Shown one piece after another: positions 1 to 8,165 of a stretch of DNA of 36,670 bases. The stretch is taken from positions 1 to 36,670 of the forward strand of contig CAYUIQ010000065.1 of assembly GCA_964444795.1 (NCBI GenBank), given 5' to 3'. The DNA is from JABMRP01 sp964444795. Lineage in GTDB: Bacteria > Planctomycetota > Planctomycetia > Pirellulales > Thermoguttaceae. The notes under the pieces were generated by a model. It saw only the letters and a program-made list of their open reading frames with translations. It had not been told where the DNA came from and made no database searches. How positions within the stretch are numbered: position 1 is the first letter of the stretch; each line of letters starts with the position of its first letter. A program made the translations under genes and the position numbers.

Positions 1-36
1 GTTAAACAAAACACAGGCGACCGGGCTAACCACGAT

Positions 37-1698
37 TCACCTCCCACCTAACTGCGACGCCGCCCACACGGCCAGCTTCTCCCGGAATATCTTCGAGTTA
101 TGCCGAATATCGACCGGAAAAGCCGGGTGGAACAGGAAGTCATCGATTCGGGCCGTCCGCTTGTTGTCCTGTCCCAACTGGCGAATCTCGGCGGTGACCT
201 TCTCTTTCTCCGCCGCCGTGCGAGGCATCCGGCCCGGCATCGGCTCCAAAACGATCACCGGCCGCTGCTCGCCGGCCGGTCCGACGCCGACCAGCGCACT
301 ACGATACACGTCGGCGTGTTGGTTGAAAATCGCCTCGCAGGGGACTGCATACATTGGCCCCCGAGCCGTTAGCACCCGATGGGCCACGCGGCCGCAAAAC
401 CAAAACCGGCCCTGCGGGTCGAGATAGCCCGTATCGCCCATCCGATGCCAGACGTCGTCGCCGTCGGCAATCTTCGCCAATGCATTCCACTCGGTCCGCG
501 TGATATATTCCCGAGTGACCACCGCGCCGCGTACGATCAACTCGCCGATGCGGCCTTGCGGCAGTTCCTCGGCCTCGTCGATCGTGGCCATCGGACCGTC
601 GACGATCCGCACGACTTTCCACTCGATGCCCGGAAACTTACGGCCCACGCAAACGCCGGCCCCCTGACGGGTCCACTCGGCCGTGTCCTCAAGCACCTCG
701 CCACCAGAAATCTCGGCCACGGGCAGCGCCTCGGTCGCCCCGTAGGGCGTGAAGATCTCGCCGTCGGGATGGATACACGCTTTGACTCGCCCGACCACGT
801 CGGCCGGTACGGGCGCCCCGGCCGAGAGCACGCGGCGGACCGTCTCCAAGCGAAGTCCTTTCTCCCGGCAATACTGGCTGACGCGGTTCCAGACGGCGGG
901 CGAGCCGAACGTTTGCGTGACCTGCCAGTCGTCGACCGCCTCGATGATCTTGACCGGATCGACCTCCGCCGGCCGAGTCGGGTCCATGTCGGGAATCACC
1001 GCCGTCACGCCCATCGCACAGTTGAACAACCCGAACATGGGAAAGCAGGGCAGATCGATCTCACCCGGCTCGATGCCGAACCGCTCTTGAATTTGATCGA
1101 CCTGACCGGTGAAGTTGCCGTGCCGGTATAACACGCCCTTGGGCGGCCCCGTGCTGCCGGTGGTGAAGATAATCGCCGCCGGGTCGTCCGCGGCGGTCGC
1201 CGCCATTTGGCTGCCCGGCCAGGGTTTCTTGAGCAGCTTGCGCAGCGTCGTGCCTCGCCAGAACCAGCGCCGTCCGACGGTCACGTTGAACTTGGCCCGG
1301 GGAAATCGACGCCGCAAGACCGAGCGAATCGCCTGGGCCATCGAGATGGCCACAAACCCGTCGGGCTGGGCATCGGAAAGGCACTGAACCAGGTTCTTTC
1401 GGCCCATGCCCGGGTCGATCAGGATGACCACCGCCCCGGCTTTCATCAGGCCGAACACCAGGAGAATCATGTCGATTCCCTGGGGTACCAACAGCGCCAG
1501 CCGGGTGCCGGGCGTAACACCCATTTTCGTCAACCCGGCCGCCACCCGATCGCTGCGGCGATCGAGCTGGGCGAAGGTGATCCGCCGGTATTGCCGCTTG
1601 CCCTGGTCATCACAGCCGGCCGGCTCGATAATGGCCAGCGCGTCAGGCCGGTCTTGGGCCATTTGCGTCAGCCGCGCGGCAACGTTGACGATTTGCAT
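37..1698 (-). CDS. oleC: OleC-type beta-lactone synthetase (ANL superfamily)
   Basis: The 553-residue protein belongs to the acyl-AMP-forming ANL family. The P-loop-like motif FTTGSTGPPKGV lies near residue 180 and the aromatic/ATP motif TPYGATE near 320. The C-terminal signature FPVDIRHNSKIFREKL, with its KIFREKL catalytic-lysine region, and the stretch IPDMDPTRPAEVDPV are what I remember as characteristic of OleC rather than general acyl-CoA ligases. OleC adenylates 2-alkyl-3-hydroxy fatty acids made by OleA and OleD and closes them to beta-lactones, which OleB decarboxylates to long-chain olefins. No oleA, oleB or oleD lies in the window, so the pathway must be completed elsewhere or the substrate differs. 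Length matches known OleC (about 550). It follows mch by 49 bp on the same strand. An ordinary fatty acyl-CoA ligase remains possible. Confidence 0.85.
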   Translation of the reverse strand: MQIVNVAARLTQMAQDRPDALAIIEPAGCDDQGKRQYRRITFAQLDRRSDRVAAGLTKMGVTPGTRLALLVPQGIDMILLVFGLMKAGAVVILIDPGMGRKNLVQCLSDAQPDGFVAISMAQAIRSVLRRRFPRAKFNVTVGRRWFWRGTTLRKLLKKPWPGSQMAATAADDPAAIIFTTGSTGPPKGVLYRHGNFTGQVDQIQERFGIEPGEIDLPCFPMFGLFNCAMGVTAVIPDMDPTRPAEVDPVKIIEAVDDWQVTQTFGSPAVWNRVSQYCREKGLRLETVRRVLSAGAPVPADVVGRVKACIHPDGEIFTPYGATEALPVAEISGGEVLEDTAEWTRQGAGVCVGRKFPGIEWKVVRIVDGPMATIDEAEELPQGRIGELIVRGAVVTREYITRTEWNALAKIADGDDVWHRMGDTGYLDPQGRFWFCGRVAHRVLTARGPMYAVPCEAIFNQHADVYRSALVGVGPAGEQRPVIVLEPMPGRMPRTAAEKEKVTAEIRQLGQDNKRTARIDDFLFHPAFPVDIRHNSKIFREKLAVWAASQLGGR

Positions 1699-1702
1699 GA
1701 TG

Positions 1703-1730
1703 GCGATTAGCGATTAGCGATTAGCGATTT
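1703..1730. repeat. Four tandem copies of a 7-bp unit (GCGATTA)
   Basis: The gap between mch and oleC holds four consecutive heptamers GCGATTA, the last ending in T. The same heptamer recurs as two copies at 5905-5918, overlapping the ybaB stop codon. It may be a simple-sequence repeat or a dispersed genomic motif. It places in-frame TAG or TAA codons in several phases just outside genes. Confidence 0.8.
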
Positions 1731-1747
1731 GGCCCGAACGCACGCCG

Positions 1748-2743
1748 CTATAGTGTGAACGATTCCTGAAGCAAGTGGGCGTCGACGCGACCGAATCGAA
1801 AGGACCGGCCGCTGTCGAGATGGAAGAAAGTGACCACCGCCGGGCCGCTCGGAAGGGAGTCGGCCGTTTGGCCCCCGTGATTGAGGCGACGCAGCGCTGC
1901 ACCGAACGGGCGGTTCCGGGTAGACGTGTCGCCGGCGGGTACATGGTGACCGATCCGTCCCAACATCGATTCCTCCCCACGAACCCACAATGTGACCTGG
2001 CTCCCATAGCGTATCGCATCGCCGGTCCGCCGGATAGCCCGGCCGTTGCTTGTGGCGACCGGCGGCATCGGAGCCACGCCGAACGCCGATTCGACACACC
2101 CCAGGTCGAAGTCCAAGGTGGCCAGCTTGTGCATGGCCGCGGCGACCGATCGGGCGACCAGCAACACCGTGCCGGCAGCGCTGGCCGGCGGAGCGACCAG
2201 AAGCGTCAGCCTCGCCGGCTCGACCCCGCAACGGGCCGCCAGATCGCGGCAGATCGGCGGCGGCGGCAGTTGCTCGGCCTCGAGAACCCCCACCACATCA
2301 CCCTCGGCGGTCTGGCAATTGTCGATCTGCTGAAAGATGGGTTCGGTGCCGGCCGCGGCGCGCATCGGACCGCTGGCCGTGGCCGTAAACCCGTCCTGGT
2401 CGATCCGCCAGCCCGGATGCTGAGAGGCCAGGCACGCGGCCACCGGGTGGTCGGTCCGCACCGCCACTCCCGGCATGAGCCAGAGTTCGCTGGCATTGGC
2501 AACGTATTCGGCACGGCCAAGACCAGCCATGGCAACGTTGGCCACGACACGTCCCGCTTCCAGCCCCCCGGCAGCCTCCACGCCGCAATCCAGAACGCAT
2601 ACCTCGCCATCGCGGCGATGGACGGCAATACGGTAGTACGCAGCTCGATCGATCAGATGACGACAGAAAGCACCGGCATAGTAGTTCAGATTCACAAGTC
2701 GCCGTAATTGCTGGGGGTGAGAGAGGCGATTTGAGCCGACCAT
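1748..2743 (-). CDS. mch: Methenyltetrahydromethanopterin cyclohydrolase
   Basis: Mch interconverts N5,N10-methenyl-H4MPT and N5-formyl-H4MPT in the cytoplasmic archaeal-type C1 pathway used for formaldehyde oxidation. The 331-residue product shows family motifs in order: VLDCGVEAAGGLEAGR, the block VAMAGLG, a VRTDHPVAACLASQHPGW segment, SGPMRA, LLVAPPASAAG, HKLATLDFD and RTGDAIRYG. The frame stays open upstream to 2920, but those extra 59 residues lack family similarity. The ATG at 2743 has a purine-rich GAGGAG just upstream and gives the usual Mch length, so I chose it. No other H4MPT genes (fae, mtdB, fhc) are in the window. H4MPT C1 genes are known from Planctomycetes. It is divergent from the DtxR-like gene. 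Confidence 0.92.
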   Translation of the reverse strand: MVGSNRLSHPQQLRRLVNLNYYAGAFCRHLIDRAAYYRIAVHRRDGEVCVLDCGVEAAGGLEAGRVVANVAMAGLGRAEYVANASELWLMPGVAVRTDHPVAACLASQHPGWRIDQDGFTATASGPMRAAAGTEPIFQQIDNCQTAEGDVVGVLEAEQLPPPPICRDLAARCGVEPARLTLLVAPPASAAGTVLLVARSVAAAMHKLATLDFDLGCVESAFGVAPMPPVATSNGRAIRRTGDAIRYGSQVTLWVRGEESMLGRIGHHVPAGDTSTRNRPFGAALRRLNHGGQTADSLPSGPAVVTFFHLDSGRSFRFGRVDAHLLQESFTL

Positions 2744-3016
2744 CGGCTCCTCGCCATTCCATGATGTTTCACCGCCGGTGACAATGCAAGGCATGTAACG
2801 CCAAAGAGGTGTAAGTACCACCTCGATTGAGTCATTCAAGTCCCGCTTTGACGTTTTGGGGGCTCTCGTCAGGGCACGCCCCGACCCGCCGGCCCGTGGA
2901 GTTGCCTTTGCCCGCGACAAACGGTGTTCCTAGAATTCGGTAGCCCAACAGGAGTCCTTTGTCCCGCCTGGTGGCGATACGGGTATTCTTGTGCTGGAGA
3001 CGAGGATCGGCGAACC

Positions 3017-3535
3017 TTGGCTAGTCTGACTGTCGAGAACTACGTAAAAACGATATTCAAGCTGTGTACGGCCGCGCCCACTCGACCGGCCTCAACGGGA
3101 CAGATCGCCGCGGCCGCCCACGTTACGCCGGGCACGGTGACCAGTATGCTCAAAACACTGAGCGAGGCGGGATTGGCCGAATACACGCCCTACGAAGGTG
3201 TCCGGCTGACCGCGTTGGGCAACTTGCTGGCCCTGCAAATCCTCCGTCGCCACAAGCTGCTGGTCACGTTTCTCGGCCAAACGCTTCAGATGAGCCCGGA
3301 GGACGCCCGGCGGGAAGCCGAGGACTTGGAGCATGTGGCCAGTGATCGGCTGATGGACCGCATCGACGCATTTCTGGGGCACCCGGAGGCCGATCCTCAC
3401 GGCGACCCGATTCCACCCGCCACGCCACCGTCCCCGCCGCCACGTCCCTTGGAAGGCGTTGCCCCGGCCCCCTTCGACACCCCGGCCCCTTTCGCCACGT
3501 CGGCCCCCTTTGACGGCAACAGCGAAAAACCGTAA
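3017..3535 (+). CDS. DtxR/MntR-family metal-dependent regulator, divergent metal site
   Basis: Residues 1-60 form a winged helix (recognition region VTPGTVTSMLKTL) and residues 75-125 the dimerisation/metal domain ending in HPEADPHGDPIP, which is diagnostic of the DtxR/MntR family. I chose the TTG at 3017, after a GAGGA, because numbering then matches MntR exactly; an ATG at 2924 would add 31 unrelated residues. MntR-like ligands H79, E102, E105 and H106 are present, but positions 8 and 11 are Asn and Lys where MntR has Asp and Glu. The C-terminus is a 40-residue Pro/Ala/Phe-rich tail instead of an SH3-like domain. It probably regulates metal uptake, but its metal response may be altered or lost. 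It is divergent from mch and sits 20 bp ahead of the SRP RNA gene. Confidence 0.8.
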   Translation: MASLTVENYVKTIFKLCTAAPTRPASTGQIAAAAHVTPGTVTSMLKTLSEAGLAEYTPYEGVRLTALGNLLALQILRRHKLLVTFLGQTLQMSPEDARREAEDLEHVASDRLMDRIDAFLGHPEADPHGDPIPPATPPSPPPRPLEGVAPAPFDTPAPFATSAPFDGNSEKP

Positions 3536-3538
3536 AAC
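3510..3538 (+). promoter_or_regulatory. Sigma-70-type promoter for the SRP RNA gene
   Basis: TTGACG (3510-3515) and TAAAAC (3533-3538) are separated by exactly 17 bp. Transcription would start near 3545, about 10 nt before the base of the SRP RNA stem. The promoter lies within the last codons of the DtxR-like gene, so the RNA can be made independently of it. Confidence 0.6.
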
Positions 3539-3554
3539 GGGGGAACCAGTCAGT

Positions 3555-3697
3555 GTCGGCCCGAGTCGGCTTCCGATGAGGGGCCCCCGCAATGGGGACC
3601 TGTGAACCTGGTCAGGGACGAAAGTCAGCAGCCATAAGCAGTCCCCCCCATGTGTGGTGGGTCCCTCATCGGGAGCCGCCTCCTCGGGCCGGCTTTT
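3555..3697 (+). ncRNA. ffs: Signal recognition particle RNA (4.5S/scRNA type)
   Basis: The apical domain matches the universal SRP helix 8: GGTCAGG (3610-3616), GAC, a GAAA tetraloop (3620-3623), GTC, then AGCAGCC (3627-3633), aligning with E. coli GGUCAGG-UCC-GGAA-GGA-AGCAGCC. The flanks fold into a very long hairpin. GTCGGCCCGAG (3555-3565) pairs with CTCGGGCCGGC (3683-3693), and a further 20-bp helix pairs the segment after it with the segment ending near 3679, with only G-U exceptions. TTTT follows at 3694. The RNA is about 140 nt, longer than the roughly 110 nt E. coli form, and I see no clear Alu domain. It binds Ffh for co-translational targeting. Its place just before dnaX-ybaB-recR copies the Bacillus scr-dnaX order. 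Confidence 0.93.
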
Positions 3698-3748
3698 GCC
3701 GATGATCGCCCTTCGCACATGCCAACGCCCCATCGGAGGGCGCGGCGG

Positions 3749-5509
3749 ATGTCTGAACCAACACCCAACTCGCCGCACACACCCTCTACCGATTCGGCCG
3801 AATATCAGGTCATCGCCCGGCGTTTTCGGCCGCAAGTCTTCAGCGATCTGGTTGGCCAGCAACACGTCACCCAAGCGTTGGCCAACGCCATCACGACCGG
3901 CCGAGTGGGACACGCCTATCTCTTCACCGGCGCCCGGGGCGTGGGCAAAACCTCCGCGGCCCGGATTCTCGCCAAAGCTCTGGACTGCGACCGGGGACTC
4001 AGCCCCACGCCCTGCAACGAGTGCGACATTTGTCAAAGCGTCAGCACGGGCGAAGACGTCGACGTGCTGGAAATCGACGGTGCCAGCAACCGGGGGATCG
4101 ACGAAATCCGGCTCCTGCGTCAAAACGCTGCCGTGCGACCCAGCCGGGCCCGTTTCAAGATCTACATCATCGACGAAGTCCACATGCTCACCCGCGAGGC
4201 CTTCAACGCCTTGCTGAAGACCCTGGAGGAACCACCCGAACACGTCAAGTTCATCTTCTGCACCACCGAGCCGACCAAGCTGCCGGTGACCATTCTCTCC
4301 CGTTGCCAGCGATTCGATTTCGCCGGGATTCAGCTTGAGTCGATCACCGAATGCCTGCGGAAGATCGTCGATGCCGAAGGGGTCGAAGCCGACGAGGAAG
4401 CCCTGCGGTTGCTGGCCCGCCGCGCGGCCGGTTCGATGCGCGACGGCCAATCGCTGCTCGAACAATTGCTGGCCTTCGCGCCGGGACGAATCACCATCGA
4501 CGATGTCCACGGCATGTTGGGGACCGCGGGCGACGAGCGATTGACCCAACTCGTGGCCCATCTGGTCGACCGCGACGCCGCGGCCGCATTGCGGATGCTC
4601 GACGAAGCGATCGGCAAGGGAGTCGACGTCGGATTAGTTGTCGAGCAGTTGTTCGGATATTTGCGCGATGCCATGGCGGTGGGCGTCGGATGCTCACCCG
4701 ACGAACTGCTCCATACCGGCCCGGATGCGCACAAGCCGTTGGGCGAGGCGGCGGGCCGATTGGGGTTGGAAACGCTGCTGGCGGCCATGCAGATTCTCGA
4801 TCACACGTTGGCTCGCATGCGTTACAGCACGCAAGCGCGGATTCTGGCCGAGTTGGCCTTGGTGCGGATTTGCCATCTGCAAAACCTCGACGAGTTGCCC
4901 ACCCTGATTGCCCGACTTCGTAGCGGCGCGCCCGCTCAATCGCGGAGCAGCCCACCCCGGAGCGGCCCAGTGGCAGCGCGAGCCGGCTCTCGATCACCGG
5001 GCTCACCCGCGACGGGGCGGGGTGGAAATCCCCGCGATCCGGGAGCCACACCGATAGCTCCATCCGCGACCCCGGGGGAGGGATCTCCCGCCGCGGCCAA
5101 GATGCCCTTGACCACCGAAACGGCCGCGGCCGTATGGGCGGCGGCCCTGGCGAAGATGCCGGCGATGGTAGCCGAAGCGGGTGGGGAATTCGAGCATATA
5201 GCAATTTCCGCGCCAAATCGTCTGGTCGTCTCCTTCCGTGGGACGTATACTTTCCAGAAATCACTCTGCGAGAAGCCGGAGCACACGGCCAGATTCGAAA
5301 AGGTCCTGGCCCAACTGACCGGCAAGCCCGTGCAGGTGGCATTCATTTCGTCGGATGCATCCCAGGGAGTTGAGACTCAGACCGAACCCGAAAAATCGCT
5401 ATCGCCTCAACAGCGCGTGCGTCAGGCCGGCCAACACCCGATGGTCCGCCGGGCGGCGGAACTGTTTCAGGCACACCCGACGCGCGTTGATCCGCCAACC
5501 CACAAGTAG
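3749..5509 (+). CDS. dnaX: DNA polymerase III subunits gamma/tau
   Basis: The clamp-loader ATPase loads the sliding clamp and, as tau, ties polymerase cores to the helicase. Visible motifs: Walker A GARGVGKTS (61-69), zinc module cysteines C80, C89, C92 and C95, Walker B IIDEVHML (140-147) and the SRC sensor-1/arginine-finger motif (184-186). A low-complexity Ser/Pro/Ala linker near 385-450 leads to a tau-like C-terminal domain (about 460-550). I chose the ATG at 3749 because GGAGGG lies 8 nt upstream. The frame is open to an ATG at 3650, but that lies inside the SRP RNA. I see no A-rich slippery heptamer, so a frameshifted gamma form is not evident. It is followed closely by ybaB and recR. 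Confidence 0.95.
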   Translation: MSEPTPNSPHTPSTDSAEYQVIARRFRPQVFSDLVGQQHVTQALANAITTGRVGHAYLFTGARGVGKTSAARILAKALDCDRGLSPTPCNECDICQSVSTGEDVDVLEIDGASNRGIDEIRLLRQNAAVRPSRARFKIYIIDEVHMLTREAFNALLKTLEEPPEHVKFIFCTTEPTKLPVTILSRCQRFDFAGIQLESITECLRKIVDAEGVEADEEALRLLARRAAGSMRDGQSLLEQLLAFAPGRITIDDVHGMLGTAGDERLTQLVAHLVDRDAAAALRMLDEAIGKGVDVGLVVEQLFGYLRDAMAVGVGCSPDELLHTGPDAHKPLGEAAGRLGLETLLAAMQILDHTLARMRYSTQARILAELALVRICHLQNLDELPTLIARLRSGAPAQSRSSPPRSGPVAARAGSRSPGSPATGRGGNPRDPGATPIAPSATPGEGSPAAAKMPLTTETAAAVWAAALAKMPAMVAEAGGEFEHIAISAPNRLVVSFRGTYTFQKSLCEKPEHTARFEKVLAQLTGKPVQVAFISSDASQGVETQTEPEKSLSPQQRVRQAGQHPMVRRAAELFQAHPTRVDPPTHK

Positions 5510-5543
5510 GTCGAGAACTGTTCAAAGAAGGGTCGAAAGAACC

Positions 5544-5912
5544 GTGTTCAAAGGACTTTCCAATTTCGCCTCGATCATCAAGCAAGCCCGGGAGATGGGC
5601 GGCCGCATGGAGCAGATCGGCGAGGAACTGAAAACCAAGCGGACCTCTGCCACCGCCGGCGGTGGCATGGTGGAGGTCGAGGTCAACGGATTGCAGGAGG
5701 TGCTGGCCTGCCGCATCGACCCGGATTTCTTCTCCGGCGGCGATCGCGAAATGCTGGAGGATCTGCTCACCGCGGCGGTGAATCAGGCCCTGTCCAAAGC
5801 CAAATCCCTGCACGCCGAGGCACTGCAATCGGCCACCGGCGGTCTGGACGTCCCCGGATTGCAGGAAGCGATGAATAAGATCACCGGGAAGACGGACGAG
5901 GATAGCGATTAG
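5544..5912 (+). CDS. ybaB: YbaB/EbfC-family nucleoid-associated protein
   Basis: This 122-residue protein fits the small dimeric YbaB/EbfC DNA-binding family. The N-terminus FKGLSNFASIIKQAREM is the typical helical start. The central strand GMVEVEVNGLQEVLACRIDP and the C-terminal helix VNQALSKAKSLHAEA match the fold. The start is taken as GTG at 5544, because the upstream open frame (to 5355) overlaps dnaX and lacks family similarity. It lies between dnaX and recR as in Bacillus (yaaK), and is thought to act in nucleoid organisation or repair with RecR. Its stop codon overlaps the GCGATTA heptamer repeat. Confidence 0.92.
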   Translation: MFKGLSNFASIIKQAREMGGRMEQIGEELKTKRTSATAGGGMVEVEVNGLQEVLACRIDPDFFSGGDREMLEDLLTAAVNQALSKAKSLHAEALQSATGGLDVPGLQEAMNKITGKTDEDSD

Positions 5913-5971
5913 CGATTGGTCATTGGAGATAAAACATTGGACCTTTGCGTCCCGAGGGAGACCCGAGTGCC

Positions 5972-6571
5972 GTGGCGGAGTTGACGGAATCTGTTGGCAG
6001 ATTGATCGACCAATTCACGAAACTTCCTGGCATCGGTAAGAAGTCGGCGGAGCGCCTGGCCTATCACCTGTTGCGGATTCCCCAGGCCGAGGCACTGGCG
6101 TTGGCCGAGGCGATTCGCGACGTGAAGTTGAACGTCCGATATTGCAGCGTTTGCTACAACCTGGCGGAGCAAGAGCAATGTACGATCTGTCGCGATGCTC
6201 GCCGCAACGACCGTCAGGTGTGCATTGTCGAACAGCCGCGAGATCTGATCGCTCTGGAGCAGACGGGACTTTATCGAGGTAGATACCACGTCCTCCTGGG
6301 AAGAATCGCGCCGCTGGATGGCATCGGAGCCGACCAATTGACGATCAGCGCGCTGGTCGACCGTGTCGGAAGTGGAGAAGTCGAGGAAGTGATTATGGCG
6401 ACCAACCCGACAACAGAGGGGGACGGCACGGCGTTGTACATTTCCAACCTGTTGGCCGAGTTTCCCGTCCGAATCACCCGACTGGCTCGCGGAATCACTA
6501 CCGGCAGTGTGCTAGAATTTGCTAACAAGGAGATCCTTTCCGAAGCGCTCAACGGGCGCCAGGAGTTTTAG
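5972..6571 (+). CDS. recR: Recombination mediator RecR
   Basis: RecR works with RecO and RecF to load RecA on gapped DNA. The protein shows a helix-hairpin-helix (FTKLPGIGKKSAERLAYHLL, about 15-34), a four-cysteine zinc finger (C58, C61, C70, C73), a Toprim domain beginning VCIVEQPRDL (about 83), and a C-terminal NPTTEGDGTALY segment followed by a Walker-B-like stretch. The GTG at 5972 gives the usual length of 199 residues; a TTG at 5945 in the same frame would add nine residues and cannot be excluded. It is the last gene of the ffs-dnaX-ybaB-recR block and lies 49 bp before rpoN. Confidence 0.95.
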   Translation: MAELTESVGRLIDQFTKLPGIGKKSAERLAYHLLRIPQAEALALAEAIRDVKLNVRYCSVCYNLAEQEQCTICRDARRNDRQVCIVEQPRDLIALEQTGLYRGRYHVLLGRIAPLDGIGADQLTISALVDRVGSGEVEEVIMATNPTTEGDGTALYISNLLAEFPVRITRLARGITTGSVLEFANKEILSEALNGRQEF

Positions 6572-6620
6572 TAGAGCGGTTTCTTCTTCAAACTAAGTTC
6601 CAACCCAACGTCGGCCAATC

Positions 6621-8129
6621 ATGCGGTTATCGTTCGGACAACACCTTCAGCAAGTTCAGAAGCAAGTCCTGGCTCCGCAGATGATCCAGTCGATGGAGAT
6701 TCTGCAATTACCGATCATGGCGTTGCAGGAGCGGATCGACCAGGAGATGGAAGAGAATCCGATCCTGGAGATGCAGGAGGAGGACCCCGATCTTCCCAGC
6801 GAGCCGGTCGAGGAAAAATCGCCCGACGAACGGAGCGAGGAGGAAAAGGAGTTGGTCATCGACGAGACCAACGACAACGAAGACGATTTCGAACGATTGA
6901 TGAAGATGGACGAGGAGTGGCCCGACCACTTCGAGGAGCGAAGCCGTCCATCGCGCAGCCGGATCGACGAAGCGGGGCAACACAAACTCGACGCCATGGC
7001 CAACATGGCCGCGCGGCCGCAGACTCTGCAAGACTACCTGCACGACCAGTTGGGATGGTTCGACCTCGACGCTTCGCTTCGGGCAATGGCCGAGCGCATC
7101 GTCTACAACCTCAACCCTGCCGGATATTTCCAGGGCAGTCTGGAAGAACTGCTGGGGCCGGACGCCGAGCCGCACCAACTGGCAACCGCCCGCGAGGCGC
7201 TCGCCCTGGTCCAGCGGCTGGATCCCCCCGGCGTGGCGGCGCGCGATTATCGCGAGTGTCTCTTGCTGCAATTGACCCCCGGCAACCCGTTTTACGAGAT
7301 CTTGCACACGCTGATTACTTCCCATTTCGACGACCTCACCCACAACCGCCTGCCGATCGTCGCCAAGCGGACGGGATACTCGATCGAGATGATCCAGACG
7401 GCGATGCAGGAGTTGGGCAAGCTGAACCTGAATCCCGGTGGGGATTTCAGCGAGTCGTTCGTGCCGCCGGTGATTCCCGACGTCTTCGTCGAACGCTCTG
7501 AAGAGGGGAAGTACGAAGTGCGCCTGGAAGACGGCCGGACCCCGGAATTGTTCATCAGCCCCTACTACCGCAAGCTGCTGTCGGCGGGAAAGGCGAACGA
7601 CGAAACCAAGCAGTTTATTCGCGATAAGATCAACTCGGCACAGTGGTTGATCGAATCGATCCAGCAGCGGCGCAACACGTTGACGCGCGTCGCCCAGGCA
7701 ATCGTCGATTACCAGACCGAGTTTCTCGACAAGGGCCCGGATGCCATCGAACCGCTGAAAATGCAGCAGATCGCCGATCAGGTCGGAGTCCACGTGACCA
7801 CCGTCAGCCGGGCGGTGGACGACAAGTGGATCCAGACGCCGCGGGGTATTTTCCCGCTGAAACGGTTTTTCTGCGGCGGCACGGTCGGCGCCGACGGAGC
7901 GGAGGTTGCATGGGACGCCGTACGGCTGAAGCTCCAGGAGATCGTCGACGGCGAAGACAAACAGCATCCCTTCAGCGACGATCAGTTGGTTGCCGAACTG
8001 GCCAAACACGGGGTTAAGGTGGCCCGCCGCACCGTGACCAAGTACCGCAAGGCGATGAACATACCCAGCTCGCGGCAGCGCCGCGATTGGAGTCTCTCGA
8101 CGCCGGACAAGAAAGGGAACCCGGAGTAA
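6621..8129 (+). CDS. rpoN: RNA polymerase sigma-54 factor
   Basis: Sigma-54 directs RNA polymerase to -24/-12 promoters and needs AAA+ activators to open them. Region I is a Gln/Leu-rich N-terminus (LAPQMIQSMEILQLPIMAL), region II is strongly acidic (about 55-100), then come the core-binding region, a helix-turn-helix near 378-400 (QQIADQVGVHVTTVSRAV) and the RpoN box ARRTVTKYR at 468-476, close to the canonical ARRTVAKYR. The length of 502 residues is normal. No sigma-54 activator lies alongside. It is followed by nrdR after 36 bp, so co-transcription is likely. Confidence 0.97.
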   Translation: MRLSFGQHLQQVQKQVLAPQMIQSMEILQLPIMALQERIDQEMEENPILEMQEEDPDLPSEPVEEKSPDERSEEEKELVIDETNDNEDDFERLMKMDEEWPDHFEERSRPSRSRIDEAGQHKLDAMANMAARPQTLQDYLHDQLGWFDLDASLRAMAERIVYNLNPAGYFQGSLEELLGPDAEPHQLATAREALALVQRLDPPGVAARDYRECLLLQLTPGNPFYEILHTLITSHFDDLTHNRLPIVAKRTGYSIEMIQTAMQELGKLNLNPGGDFSESFVPPVIPDVFVERSEEGKYEVRLEDGRTPELFISPYYRKLLSAGKANDETKQFIRDKINSAQWLIESIQQRRNTLTRVAQAIVDYQTEFLDKGPDAIEPLKMQQIADQVGVHVTTVSRAVDDKWIQTPRGIFPLKRFFCGGTVGADGAEVAWDAVRLKLQEIVDGEDKQHPFSDDQLVAELAKHGVKVARRTVTKYRKAMNIPSSRQRRDWSLSTPDKKGNPE

Positions 8130-8165
8130 CGGTCCGCCGCTCTCCGTGCGTTCGCCCGTGGGATC

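Noticed and set aside
2744..2920. Longer Mch N-terminus
   Set aside because: The extra residues lack family similarity; the ATG at 2743 fits the known length.
3650..3748. N-terminal extension of dnaX
   Set aside because: Lies inside the SRP RNA and leader; the ATG at 3749 has a good ribosome site and matches the family start.
3749..5509. Programmed frameshift in dnaX giving a gamma subunit
   Set aside because: No A-rich slippery heptamer with a downstream hairpin was seen.
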